DNA from: Candidatus Babeliales bacterium
GTDB taxonomy: Bacteria > Babelota > Babeliae > Babelales > JABDEC01
Assembly: GCA_031292305.1 (NCBI GenBank)
Contig: JARLHJ010000040.1
Location: forward strand, 1 to 9,468
Direction of reading: 5' to 3'
DNA length: 9,468 nucleotides
The notes under the pieces were generated by a model that did no database searches, had not been told where the DNA came from, and saw only the letters and a program-made list of their open reading frames with translations. Each line of letters opens with the position of its first letter. Position 1 is the first letter of the stretch. Shown here in pieces: positions 1 through 6,874 of the stretch. The translations under genes and the position numbers were made by a program.

Positions 1-941
1 TTAATATATGTATATTTATTTGCATAACCTTCTTGTGTATAAGCAATTTCATTTAGAGCACTTAATGCTTGTTTGCCCAGTGCATTATTAATATTTTGTT
101 TATATTTTTCTATAAGACCTTCAAAACTATCTTCAAGCGCGTCCTTAGGTTCTTTAAATAATTTTACAATTCGTGGCATTTCTTGATTGTCCATAAATTT
201 GGTTAATTCTTCTAAGAAGAATTGTTGATACAAAGCTTGGTCTTGTTGATCAATATTCATTGTATTAACTTTAGTCCATTCTTTTGCTGCTTTAATCCAG
301 TCTTTGCGATTGTCCGAAGCAAATAAATTTTTTTGATTATCATGCTTAAAGAACAATGTGAAACTAGTTATAGCTTTTTCTTTGATGTTTTCTGCAGGGT
401 CAAGAACAATTCCTGGCATGTAACCTAGAATTTTAGATAAAAATGTTTGTGATTTTATTGTAAAGCAGCCAACAAATGGAAGCCCGCCATGACCTACTAA
501 TTTGCATTGGAATATAGAATTAACCATATCATCTTTTAGCATTTTGCTGGCGTTAGGATTTTTCTCTTGTTTGTTTTGGTATCCGCCTGGTTTATTAAAA
601 TGGGCTGCAAAAAACCAGAAGTTTGCCAATACATCTTTTGCTCTAAAATCGTACCAATATCCTTTATGAGTAGGTCCAAATAGTTCTTTAAGAACAAAAT
701 TAATCCCACTTACTTTATCTGGTGGTAATTTAAGAGTTGGAATATAAGCTAGTAGTTCACTAATATTTTTATCGGTATCTACACGAAAAGGCGCCATGTT
801 TTTCATGAATAATTCCAAAGATACTTTTGCCAGCCTATCCTGTTCTTTATCATGAACAAGCATGTCTGCACCAAAAAGTTGCGTTTGAAATATAATTAAT
901 GCAACGTATAAAAACATTTTAAATAAATTATTATTCTTCAT
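1..941 (-). CDS. Exported protein of unknown function, 3' end cut off by the window edge (at least 313 aa)
   Basis: The reading frame runs open from ATG at 941 to the left edge, giving 313 codons plus two bases with no stop. An AGGAG ribosome site (948-952, six-base spacer) lies inside the last codons of the upstream gene and supports this start. Residues 1-25 form a signal-peptide-like segment (positive start, hydrophobic core MFLYVALIIF, then QLFGAD), so the product is probably exported. The middle (about 30-250) matches no family I recognise; it has a glycine-rich hydrophobic stretch with two cysteines (C146, C159) that could form a disulfide once exported. From residue 260 to the edge it aligns without gaps to the C-terminus of the neighbouring 398-aa protein (32 of 54 identical, with KLFKEP and LNEIAYT). 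By that comparison only about 20 residues are missing. It is the last visible gene of the five-gene operon. Function unknown. Confidence 0.85.
   Translation of the reverse strand, partial: MKNNNLFKMFLYVALIIFQTQLFGADMLVHDKEQDRLAKVSLELFMKNMAPFRVDTDKNISELLAYIPTLKLPPDKVSGINFVLKELFGPTHKGYWYDFRAKDVLANFWFFAAHFNKPGGYQNKQEKNPNASKMLKDDMVNSIFQCKLVGHGGLPFVGCFTIKSQTFLSKILGYMPGIVLDPAENIKEKAITSFTLFFKHDNQKNLFASDNRKDWIKAAKEWTKVNTMNIDQQDQALYQQFFLEELTKFMDNQEMPRIVKLFKEPKDALEDSFEGLIEKYKQNINNALGKQALSALNEIAYTQEGYANKYTYI
3..164 (-). repeat. C-terminal module type B, copy 2 (incomplete)
   Basis: This encodes residues 260-313 of the truncated gene. It matches residues 325-378 of the adjacent protein (946-1167) without gaps, 32 of 54 identical. 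Conserved blocks are KLFKEP, the pair E-G-[LI]-I-E near the middle, and LNEIAYT. It is a protein-level paralogous module, probably helical. The rest of the module lies beyond the window. Confidence 0.8.
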
Positions 942-942
942 T

Positions 943-2139
943 TTAAGCTCCTAATTTTTCAGATATTTCTTTTTGTGACAAGCTATTTTTGAACAGATAT
1001 TGTTTAATAAACGGAAATCTTTCTGCAAATTGGTATTTGGTGTAAGCAATTTCATTTAAATTACTTAATATTTTCTTGCCTATGGGATTACCAATATTTT
1101 GATTATATCTTTCTATTATTCCTTCATAACTATATTCAAGTGGGTCATTCGGCTCTTTAAATAATTTTAAATTTTTGTTTTTTGGTAAGTGTTTTATTAA
1201 ATGTTCTATTTCATATTCTGCAATTTTATTATGCAGTTCTTTTAGTTGTCTTTTATTTTCAGTTGAGTTATTTTTTAAACCCAAATTAATATATAATTTA
1301 GCATTCTTGTAATCAGCCAAATTAAAGTATATTCGCGCTACCATATAAAGAGCTTCATGTTTTAAATTAATATCAGCATCTTGTTTGGTTATAGGTATTA
1401 AATAATCTAATGCTTTACTAAAATCTTCATTAATAAATGCCATTGAACCTAGTTCAAATTGATTATTAAATTTCTTTTCTGCGCCAGCTAATTCTTTTTT
1501 TATAGCTTCTGTATTTTTTTCTATATACTCAGGGTCATTATCATAAAAATATTTTCTTAAATTATTGCCTTTAGTATTTTCCTGAATTAAATCATTGAAA
1601 TTACATAAATATTCAAATTCATCATCATGTAATGAATTTATTTTAAAATAATTTATAGAGTCTGGTTTTAATGGGTTTTGATTCACCAAGTCAGTTACTA
1701 ATTCCCATTTATCATAGGCAGCATTATGACCTGCTGCGGTTCTTGATATTCTATGGTAAATTTCTTTAATATTATTTTCATTTACTCCAATTTTCCATTT
1801 TTGTAGACTAGGATTAGCCGGGTCTATATTAGGGTATATTGGGTAATTATTGAAAATATGCTTATTAAACGTTCCTGCACTATAATAGCTTGGGTGATCT
1901 TCGCTGTTTGTCACCACTCTTGCTAATATAAAAGGTCTTTTAAGTGGTTCGTGTCTTATTACATAATCTTTAAAGTCTTCTAAATCAATTGGTTCTGTCT
2001 CGTTAAGATCTAGATACTGAACTTTGTCTATGCCTATAGATTTTAAATCTATTTTTTTGTTTAAATTTTCGGATTCTGCACCATACATTTGTGTAATTGT
2101 GCATATTATAAAGATAATTATTATATTTTTTGATTCCAT
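943..2139 (-). CDS. Exported protein with U-box-like N-terminal pattern, TPR-like repeats and type B tail (398 aa)
   Basis: The ATG at 2139 follows an AAGGAG ribosome site (2145-2150) with a five-base spacer; the site overlaps the stop codon of the upstream gene. Residues 5-21 form a hydrophobic export signal (IIIIFIICTI, then QMYGAE), resembling the next gene's signal end QLFGAD. Residues 47-110 have a spacing reminiscent of a U-box or RING-like fold without metal ligands: HEPLKRPFILA, then SAGTF, then YPIYPNIDP. A second PLK-containing segment follows at 157-185. Residues 221-256 and 257-292 look like two TPR or SEL1-type helical pairs (FELGSMAFINEDFSKALDYL and ALYMVARIYFNLADYKNAKL). Residues 325-398 are the type B tail shared with the following gene. 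TPRs usually bind other proteins; the U-box reading is only a pattern match and would suggest action on host ubiquitin. It is the fourth gene of the operon. Confidence 0.9.
   Translation of the reverse strand: MESKNIIIIFIICTITQMYGAESENLNKKIDLKSIGIDKVQYLDLNETEPIDLEDFKDYVIRHEPLKRPFILARVVTNSEDHPSYYSAGTFNKHIFNNYPIYPNIDPANPSLQKWKIGVNENNIKEIYHRISRTAAGHNAAYDKWELVTDLVNQNPLKPDSINYFKINSLHDDEFEYLCNFNDLIQENTKGNNLRKYFYDNDPEYIEKNTEAIKKELAGAEKKFNNQFELGSMAFINEDFSKALDYLIPITKQDADINLKHEALYMVARIYFNLADYKNAKLYINLGLKNNSTENKRQLKELHNKIAEYEIEHLIKHLPKNKNLKLFKEPNDPLEYSYEGIIERYNQNIGNPIGKKILSNLNEIAYTKYQFAERFPFIKQYLFKNSLSQKEISEKLGA
946..1167 (-). repeat. C-terminal module type B, copy 1 (complete)
   Basis: This encodes residues 325-398 of the 398-aa protein. 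The first 54 residues align gap-free with residues 260-313 of the next gene at 59% identity. The end of this copy (KNSLSQKEISEKLGA) shows what the truncated copy probably continues into. No known domain name is recognised. Confidence 0.8.
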
Positions 2140-2149
2140 TTTTTCTCCT

Positions 2150-4123
2150 TTATTTATTCTTTTTTCCTACTTTTAATATTTTAATTACTTCTGTTTTAAC
2201 TTTAGGTTTGTTTTTCAATTTATTCTGTGCCACTTTAATATCATTATCGGTCACTTTTGCACCGGCATTAATTAATGCTCTGTATAAGTTAACATTGGCG
2301 AAATATGGAGATTGAATTAAGTACTGCAATACTGTTTTGCCTTTAGCATCTTTTGCATTAACAGTAATTTTTGCTTTCTTTTTTTCTAAACCATAAACAA
2401 TTGGCGCACGTCTTGGGTCTAACATTAACGGTGTTTGTCCTTGTGCGTTTTTAATATTTACAGGGACTGTAACTAAATCTTTTTTAAGCTTATTAACTTG
2501 TGGAGCTAGCTTTTTTACCAGTAAAGCTTTTTTAGAGGCCTTCGCAACCTTAAATTGCCATATTATATTTGCTTGCTTTGTAAGCATATCTGACGTTGTT
2601 TTAAATTGTTTTGCTTGTAGAGCTAAAAGCGCTTTTGCTTTATTAGCCTTCTGTTTTGAAGCTTTGTCTTTTGCTAGTTTAGCAGCGTTCTCTTTAACTG
2701 CTTTTAGCTCGGCAAGTTTATCTTTTGCATCTTTCTCTTTTTCTGCCTTACTTTTAGCCTCTAACTTATTTGTATTTGCGATTTTTTCTTTGGCAAAATA
2801 ATTTTTTTCGGCTGGACTTGCTAAATCTGACCATTCTGCGATATCATAAAAAACCTGTTTTAATTGCAGGTCATCATTATTCTTTTGTATGGCCGCTTGT
2901 TTTTGTAGAATATTACTTATCATCATTCTAGCAACAATGGCACGCAGACCTTTTTTGTAGTCTCCGCCATATTCAAGTTCAATACCAGATGTTGTGTATC
3001 TAAAAATTTTAATACCATTGTTAGGCGCAAAAAATTCTGGCATAGATACAACTCGTGCTTGCAAGCTATCAAAAGCTGGTACTGGGAATTTTCCGCTTTT
3101 GTATAAATCAAGAATGCTTTTAATATCAGTATGTCTTGAAAAATTTATACCGTTAATTGTTTTTGGTTTAAATGAGTTGGTAAGCTTAGTTTTGTAAGGG
3201 GTGCCAAAAGCATGTGAAGCGAAAGCATACTTATTTACTGAATTTGCGGGTATAAAAATTTGTAACAGATGCCCTGTGTCTGATTTCATAAAATTTTCAT
3301 ATAATATTTCTAGTTCTTTTTTATACTTGGGATTAAATTTCCAATTTTTGAAGATATTATCTAGTAAGCCATGGCTTGAAGCTATACTCATAGATGCGAG
3401 AAAATAGTAAAAAGTACATTCTCCGAAATTTTCTAAATTTCCAAATAGCCCAACATTAGTGGAAATCATATTACTGCGCAACTTGGGCTCTCCGTCATCA
3501 TTCCAGTAATTTGTATTTTGTTTTGCGTAATAATTGTCCCAATGGTTTATAAACCCATCAATATTTTTAAAAGGAAATTGAATTGCTGAAGTTTGTCTTA
3601 GTTGAACTTTAGTACTGCTAAATTTATTTTTGTCATATGGTTCAGAATTAAATATAGACGATGCATGTTCTAAGAAGTTTTCTATTTCCCGGTATAAATC
3701 AAATATCAAGCCATATTGTATGTTATGTGCGTGATAGAAAACATAATCATTAGAATGGTCGCGTTCTTTGTTTAAAATTTTCTTAACAAACTTTAAATTT
3801 ACATTAGGTGTTTGGGGAAATTTCTTTAATATCCACGCGATTAATTTATCTTCATTTTTTCTTAGTTGCTGTACAGTTTTAAAAGAGCCTTGTTTATTGT
3901 AATTTGATATATATTTCATATCTGCTTCTGATTGTGTAAAGCTATTTGGCAAAGGTGTTTTTTTAGTTGGGTGATCTTTTTCATATTCCTTTTCATAATT
4001 TTCCATACCAGTTGAAAACCAATTTGCAAGATCATTAATGCGTGCTTGCGATACAGCTAGTGGAACCGAAACACCATTTATTGAATTAAATAAAAATAGG
4101 GATATTAAAAATTTTTTAAACAT
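2150..4123 (-). CDS. Large exported protein: unrecognised N-terminal domain, Lys/Ala coiled coil, ankyrin-like tail (657 aa)
   Basis: The start ATG at 4123 lies four bases after the stop of the upstream gene; the G-rich end of that gene (GGGGGTG) is the only ribosome-site candidate. Residues 1-20 are a signal-peptide-like segment (MFKKFLISLFLFNSINGVS). Residues about 25-440 form a large domain I cannot name. Its distinctive stretches are YVFYHAHN (127-134), LFGNLENFGECTFYYFLAS (226-244), GHLLQIFIP (284-292), FASHAFGTPY (301-310) and LQARVVSMPEFF (354-365). The GEC cysteine (C236 or neighbour) followed by histidines could suggest a hydrolase, but no catalytic triad can be assigned. Residues about 443-505 are almost only Lys, Ala, Glu, Asp and Leu, a likely charged helix or coiled coil. 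Residues 523-657 are the ankyrin-like tail shared with the two upstream genes. It is the third gene of the operon. Confidence 0.9.
   Translation of the reverse strand: MFKKFLISLFLFNSINGVSVPLAVSQARINDLANWFSTGMENYEKEYEKDHPTKKTPLPNSFTQSEADMKYISNYNKQGSFKTVQQLRKNEDKLIAWILKKFPQTPNVNLKFVKKILNKERDHSNDYVFYHAHNIQYGLIFDLYREIENFLEHASSIFNSEPYDKNKFSSTKVQLRQTSAIQFPFKNIDGFINHWDNYYAKQNTNYWNDDGEPKLRSNMISTNVGLFGNLENFGECTFYYFLASMSIASSHGLLDNIFKNWKFNPKYKKELEILYENFMKSDTGHLLQIFIPANSVNKYAFASHAFGTPYKTKLTNSFKPKTINGINFSRHTDIKSILDLYKSGKFPVPAFDSLQARVVSMPEFFAPNNGIKIFRYTTSGIELEYGGDYKKGLRAIVARMMISNILQKQAAIQKNNDDLQLKQVFYDIAEWSDLASPAEKNYFAKEKIANTNKLEAKSKAEKEKDAKDKLAELKAVKENAAKLAKDKASKQKANKAKALLALQAKQFKTTSDMLTKQANIIWQFKVAKASKKALLVKKLAPQVNKLKKDLVTVPVNIKNAQGQTPLMLDPRRAPIVYGLEKKKAKITVNAKDAKGKTVLQYLIQSPYFANVNLYRALINAGAKVTDNDIKVAQNKLKNKPKVKTEVIKILKVGKKNK
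2153..2557 (-). repeat. C-terminal ankyrin-like module type A, copy 3
   Basis: This encodes residues 523-657 of the 657-aa protein. Two divergent ankyrin repeats are visible: VNIKNAQGQTPLML (555-568) and VNAKDAKGKTVLQYLI (588-603), the second ending in LINAGAKVT (617-625). These fit the ankyrin pattern of D/N-x-x-G-x-T-hydrophobic, then L-hydrophobic-x-x-G-A. A lysine-rich helical segment follows. It is about 73% identical over 131 gap-free residues to the copy in the 460-aa protein. Confidence 0.85.
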
Positions 4124-4127
4124 TTTA

Positions 4128-5510
4128 CTACACCCCCATTTTTAATAGTTTAATTACTTGGTTTTTGATATTAGGTTTATTTTTCAATTTATTCTGTGCT
4201 GCTTTAATATCATTATTAGTAACCTTTGCGCCAGCAGAAATTAATGCTCTGTAAATATAAATTTTTTCATAAAATGGTGATGTAATTAGATATTGTATTA
4301 CAGTTTTGCCCTTAGCATCTTTTGCATTAACAGTAATTTTTGCTTTCATTTTTTCTAAGCCATAAACAATTGGAGAAATTCTTGGGTCTAACATTAAAGG
4401 TGTTTGCCCTTGTGTATTTTTAATGTTTACAGGAATTTTAATTAAAGCTTTTTTGATATTGTTTACTAGTGGTGATAGCTTTTTTACCATTGCAGCTTTT
4501 TTAGTTATCTGAGCAATCTTAAACTGTTGAAGTGCCGTTGCATATTTTAATAATAAGCTTTGATTATTTGCAGTGCATAAATTAAATGTTCCATTTGCAG
4601 GTATTTGGTATTGCCCATTAGTATCCATATAAGAGACTATGCTTTCGCATAAATTTATTTGCCCGACAGGCATTTTAAAATTAGTTACAAAATTAGCAAA
4701 GGGCAGTTTTAAAATTTGTGAAAGTTCGTTTCTGACTATTTTTGTAAGTGCAAGTTGTTGTGGGTGAGTGAGCTTTTTCCAATTATTTGCAACTCTCCAA
4801 CCAGTATCCATAAATGAAAAGGTTCCAAGAGATACATGTAGGGCATTTGGATCTTTTGAATTATATGAATGGAATGCTTTGCCGGCTTGGGCTGCAATAA
4901 GATTTTGTTTAAATTGGCTAGTCGCTAAATCTTTTAAGATTTTTTGAGTTATTGTATCAAGATTGTTTTTTCCAATTTCATGCCCAAATAGAGCTGGAAA
5001 TACACTAACAATACCTAAACGATTAAATTGAACTTTTATAGGCTGATTAATATTAGTAGATGCTATAGCTTTATTAACAATTGCTGCAAAAACTGCAACT
5101 TGCGCTTGTGGTATATCTATAGGGCCTAAAAGTGTTACGTGTGGTTTTTTTACAGGTTCGTTTGCAATTTTTGCAGCTTTATCAGTAAGATGTTGTACGT
5201 TAAATTGTAAACCTTTTGTAATATCTATTTTACCCACACCGATAACTGTTTTTACGTTAGAGCCAAATTGAATCTTAGTGTCATCAAATAATTTTCTTGC
5301 TAATCCTGTTTTAGGGTGCATACCCAATGGTGGTAAACTAATATGAATATCAGTACATCCTTGCTTAGCACTTAGAATATTTTTTAAATGTTGTTGCTTA
5401 TTTTCAATTGTTGCAACATCTTTGTCTGAAATTTTTAGTATAACATTTACCGGGACTGCAAAAATAATTTGAACCCCCACAAATATTATAGATAATAATA
5501 TTTTCTTCAT
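4128..5510 (-). CDS. Exported protein with putative 2H phosphoesterase-like domain and ankyrin-like tail (460 aa)
   Basis: The start ATG at 5510 overlaps the upstream stop as ATGA, with a weak AAGG ribosome site. Residues 1-18 are a signal peptide ending in IIFA|VP. Residues about 20-270 carry KPHVTLLGP (H124, T126) and LHVSLGTF (H225, S227). Between them are a helix-like stretch and IKVQFNRLGIVSVFPALF. This order (H-x-T motif, helix, strand with LG, helix, second H-x-S motif) is that of the 2H phosphoesterase family (LigT, AKAP7, viral 2',5'-phosphodiesterases), in which the paired histidines cleave 2',3'- or 2',5'-phosphodiester or cyclic phosphate bonds. A third H-x-S (H56, IHISL) may be an alternative first motif. 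Residues 329-460 are the ankyrin-like tail. Fold and activity are inferred from motifs only; substrate is unknown. If exported, it would act outside the cell, possibly on host RNA or nucleotides. Second gene of the operon. Confidence 0.9.
   Translation of the reverse strand: MKKILLSIIFVGVQIIFAVPVNVILKISDKDVATIENKQQHLKNILSAKQGCTDIHISLPPLGMHPKTGLARKLFDDTKIQFGSNVKTVIGVGKIDITKGLQFNVQHLTDKAAKIANEPVKKPHVTLLGPIDIPQAQVAVFAAIVNKAIASTNINQPIKVQFNRLGIVSVFPALFGHEIGKNNLDTITQKILKDLATSQFKQNLIAAQAGKAFHSYNSKDPNALHVSLGTFSFMDTGWRVANNWKKLTHPQQLALTKIVRNELSQILKLPFANFVTNFKMPVGQINLCESIVSYMDTNGQYQIPANGTFNLCTANNQSLLLKYATALQQFKIAQITKKAAMVKKLSPLVNNIKKALIKIPVNIKNTQGQTPLMLDPRISPIVYGLEKMKAKITVNAKDAKGKTVIQYLITSPFYEKIYIYRALISAGAKVTNNDIKAAQNKLKNKPNIKNQVIKLLKMGV
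4131..4526 (-). repeat. C-terminal ankyrin-like module type A, copy 2
   Basis: This encodes residues 329-460 of the 460-aa protein. It contains VNIKNTQGQTPLML (361-374) and VNAKDAKGKTVIQYLI (394-409), followed by LISAGAKVT (423-431), in the same spacing as the other two copies. It shares a stretch of 36 identical bases with the copy in the next gene (4312-4347 here, 2343-2378 there). Confidence 0.85.
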
Positions 5511-6817
5511 TTCTTGCCTTTATTTAACTTTTTGCCTTGTTGCAAAATGGAAACAATAGGCTTTAACTGAGGCTTATTTTTTAATTTAATTTGTATTGTT
5601 TTAATATCTTTATCTGTAACTTGGGCTCCAGCATTTATTAATATTTTGTACAAGTTAGCGTTGGCTTTCCAAGATGATTGTATTAAATATTGTAATACGG
5701 TTTGGCCTTTATTATCTCTTGCATTTGCAGTATTTTGTGCTTTGGTTTTTGCAAGGCCATAAAGAATAAAGATAAGCCTAGGATTTAGCATCATCGGAGT
5801 TTGGCCTTGTGGGTTTTTAATGTTTACTCGTGCTGTAATTAAATCTTTTTTAATTTTATTTACTATAGGTGTTAGTTTTTTTATTTTGGCATCATTTTTT
5901 GTAGTTTGAGCAATTTTAAACTGTAATAAAGTGTTTGCTTGTTTTGCAAGCATGTCAGATGTAGCTTTAAATTGTTTTGCTTTTGCCAATTGAATGGCTT
6001 TTATTTTAGCTAATTTTTCTTTTGCTACAGAAGTTTTGGCCGGGTTAAATTGTTGGGCAATGTTAAGTAATGTTGCATTAGTTGCAGGATCAAATTTGGT
6101 AGAAAGAGTTTTAATACCCTGTATTAAGTTTGCAAGAGGTATTTTGCCAGTTTTAGTTGCTATAAAATAAGAATTTAAAAACTTGGAAATTGCATTTTCT
6201 ATAGTCTTGTTATCAATAATTATATTGAAAGTAATTATAGCTTTCTTTTTGTCAGGCGATATTGCTGCAGCCCAGAAAGTTCCAACTTTCTTACCAGGCT
6301 CTAACAGAAAGCGTACATTATTAGGTGAATAGTCTAATCCTGCGCTATGTATAGAAACAGATTCAGGATTAAATTTATTAAAAGCAATAGGTGATGAAGG
6401 CTGTTTTACATTTATTGGTTTAAAAAGGCCCATACGTATATCCACAATAAATTCTTTAGGGTTAAATTTAGGTGTGCCTGTAAACCAATCTCTTACTTCG
6501 TTGTGAAAAGCAATATTATAAGTTTTAGAGGGCACTGGTCCAAAAACTGGTTCCCCAAAAATTGAAAAATAATAGCTTGCACTAATTGAGTTTAGTTTGG
6601 CTTTAAGTTCTGTAACTGCTACGCCTAATTCTTTTGATAATGCAATTTTTAAACTGTTTGGCGCGAAATCTATAATATCTTGTGAGGTTAGATCAGGTTT
6701 TGAATGTATTTCATTTAAAATATTATATGGAGTACCATATTCACCCAAAAAATAATTACCTTGAGCTGTACTGCAAACTAATATAAAAAATAAGCTTAAT
6801 ATCCTAAAAAGTTTCAT
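5507..6817 (-). CDS. Exported protein, unrecognised N-terminal domain with ankyrin-like tail (436 aa)
   Basis: I choose the ATG at 6817, not the in-frame ATG at 6841. AGGAG sits four bases upstream of 6817, and starting there puts the signal peptide (MKLFRILSLFFILVCSTAQG) at the very N-terminus; the longer form would add eight residues. Residues about 21-260 form a mixed domain I do not recognise. It has stretches such as ISASYYFSIFGEP (78-90) and VGTFWAAAISPDKKKAIITF (178-197), which look beta-rich. Residues 264-295 are a short Lys/Ala helix ending in AKQFKATSDMLAKQAN, nearly the same as residues 504-519 of the 657-aa protein. Residues 299-436 are the ankyrin-like tail, the most divergent of the three copies. 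It is the first gene of the operon, and its stop overlaps the next start by four bases (ATGA), suggesting translational coupling. Function unknown. Confidence 0.88.
   Translation of the reverse strand: MKLFRILSLFFILVCSTAQGNYFLGEYGTPYNILNEIHSKPDLTSQDIIDFAPNSLKIALSKELGVAVTELKAKLNSISASYYFSIFGEPVFGPVPSKTYNIAFHNEVRDWFTGTPKFNPKEFIVDIRMGLFKPINVKQPSSPIAFNKFNPESVSIHSAGLDYSPNNVRFLLEPGKKVGTFWAAAISPDKKKAIITFNIIIDNKTIENAISKFLNSYFIATKTGKIPLANLIQGIKTLSTKFDPATNATLLNIAQQFNPAKTSVAKEKLAKIKAIQLAKAKQFKATSDMLAKQANTLLQFKIAQTTKNDAKIKKLTPIVNKIKKDLITARVNIKNPQGQTPMMLNPRLIFILYGLAKTKAQNTANARDNKGQTVLQYLIQSSWKANANLYKILINAGAQVTDKDIKTIQIKLKNKPQLKPIVSILQQGKKLNKGKK
5510..5923 (-). repeat. C-terminal ankyrin-like module type A, copy 1
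   Basis: This encodes residues 299-436 of the 436-aa protein. It contains VNIKNPQGQTPMML (331-344), then ARDNKGQTVLQYLI (366-379) and LINAGAQVT (393-401), at the same offsets from the QFK start as in the other two copies. It is roughly 60-65% identical to copy 3 by eye, with one single-residue gap near the end. Confidence 0.82.
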
Positions 6818-6821
6818 TTTG

Positions 6822-6826
6822 CTCCT
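6822..6826 (-). promoter_or_regulatory. Ribosome binding site AGGAG that decides the start of the 436-aa gene
   Basis: On the minus strand the bases read AGGAG, then CAAA, then ATG at 6817. No comparable site precedes the alternative ATG at 6841, so the shorter protein is preferred. Confidence 0.7.
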
Positions 6827-6846
6827 AGTTTTAAAATTCAATGGAG

Positions 6847-6874
6847 ATTTTTGTACATATTATTAGGGTATCAA
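6847..6874 (-). promoter_or_regulatory. Candidate promoter for the five-gene exported-protein operon
   Basis: On the minus strand TTGATA (6869-6874, five of six to TTGACA) is followed after 16 bases by AAAAAT (6847-6852, four of six to TATAAT). The leader would be about 20 bases. The -10 match is weak. The -35 is better supported because it lies in the same 9-mer (TAGAATTGA) as the -35 candidate on the other strand. Confidence 0.3.

Noticed and set aside
2130-3407. Small open frames opposite or out of frame with the 657-aa gene (plus strand 2130-2315, 2994-3197, 3201-3407; minus strand 2923-3111)
   Set aside because: They lie wholly or largely within a long gene with an export signal and conserved tail, lack ribosome sites worth noting, and their translations look like shadows of the real frame.
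3400-3450. Papain-like cysteine protease call from GECTFYY
   Set aside because: The surrounding residues lack the glutamine and the QGxCGSCW-type context, and no histidine or asparagine partner can be placed; only a weak suggestion remains.
5337-5351. H56 in IHISL as one of the two 2H motifs
   Set aside because: The H124/H225 pair has the more typical spacing and context (PHVTLLGP and LHVSLGTF). H56 is kept only as an alternative until a structure is seen.
6818-6841. Longer start at 6841 for the 436-aa gene
   Set aside because: It would put eight extra charged residues before the signal peptide and ignore the AGGAG site just upstream of 6817.
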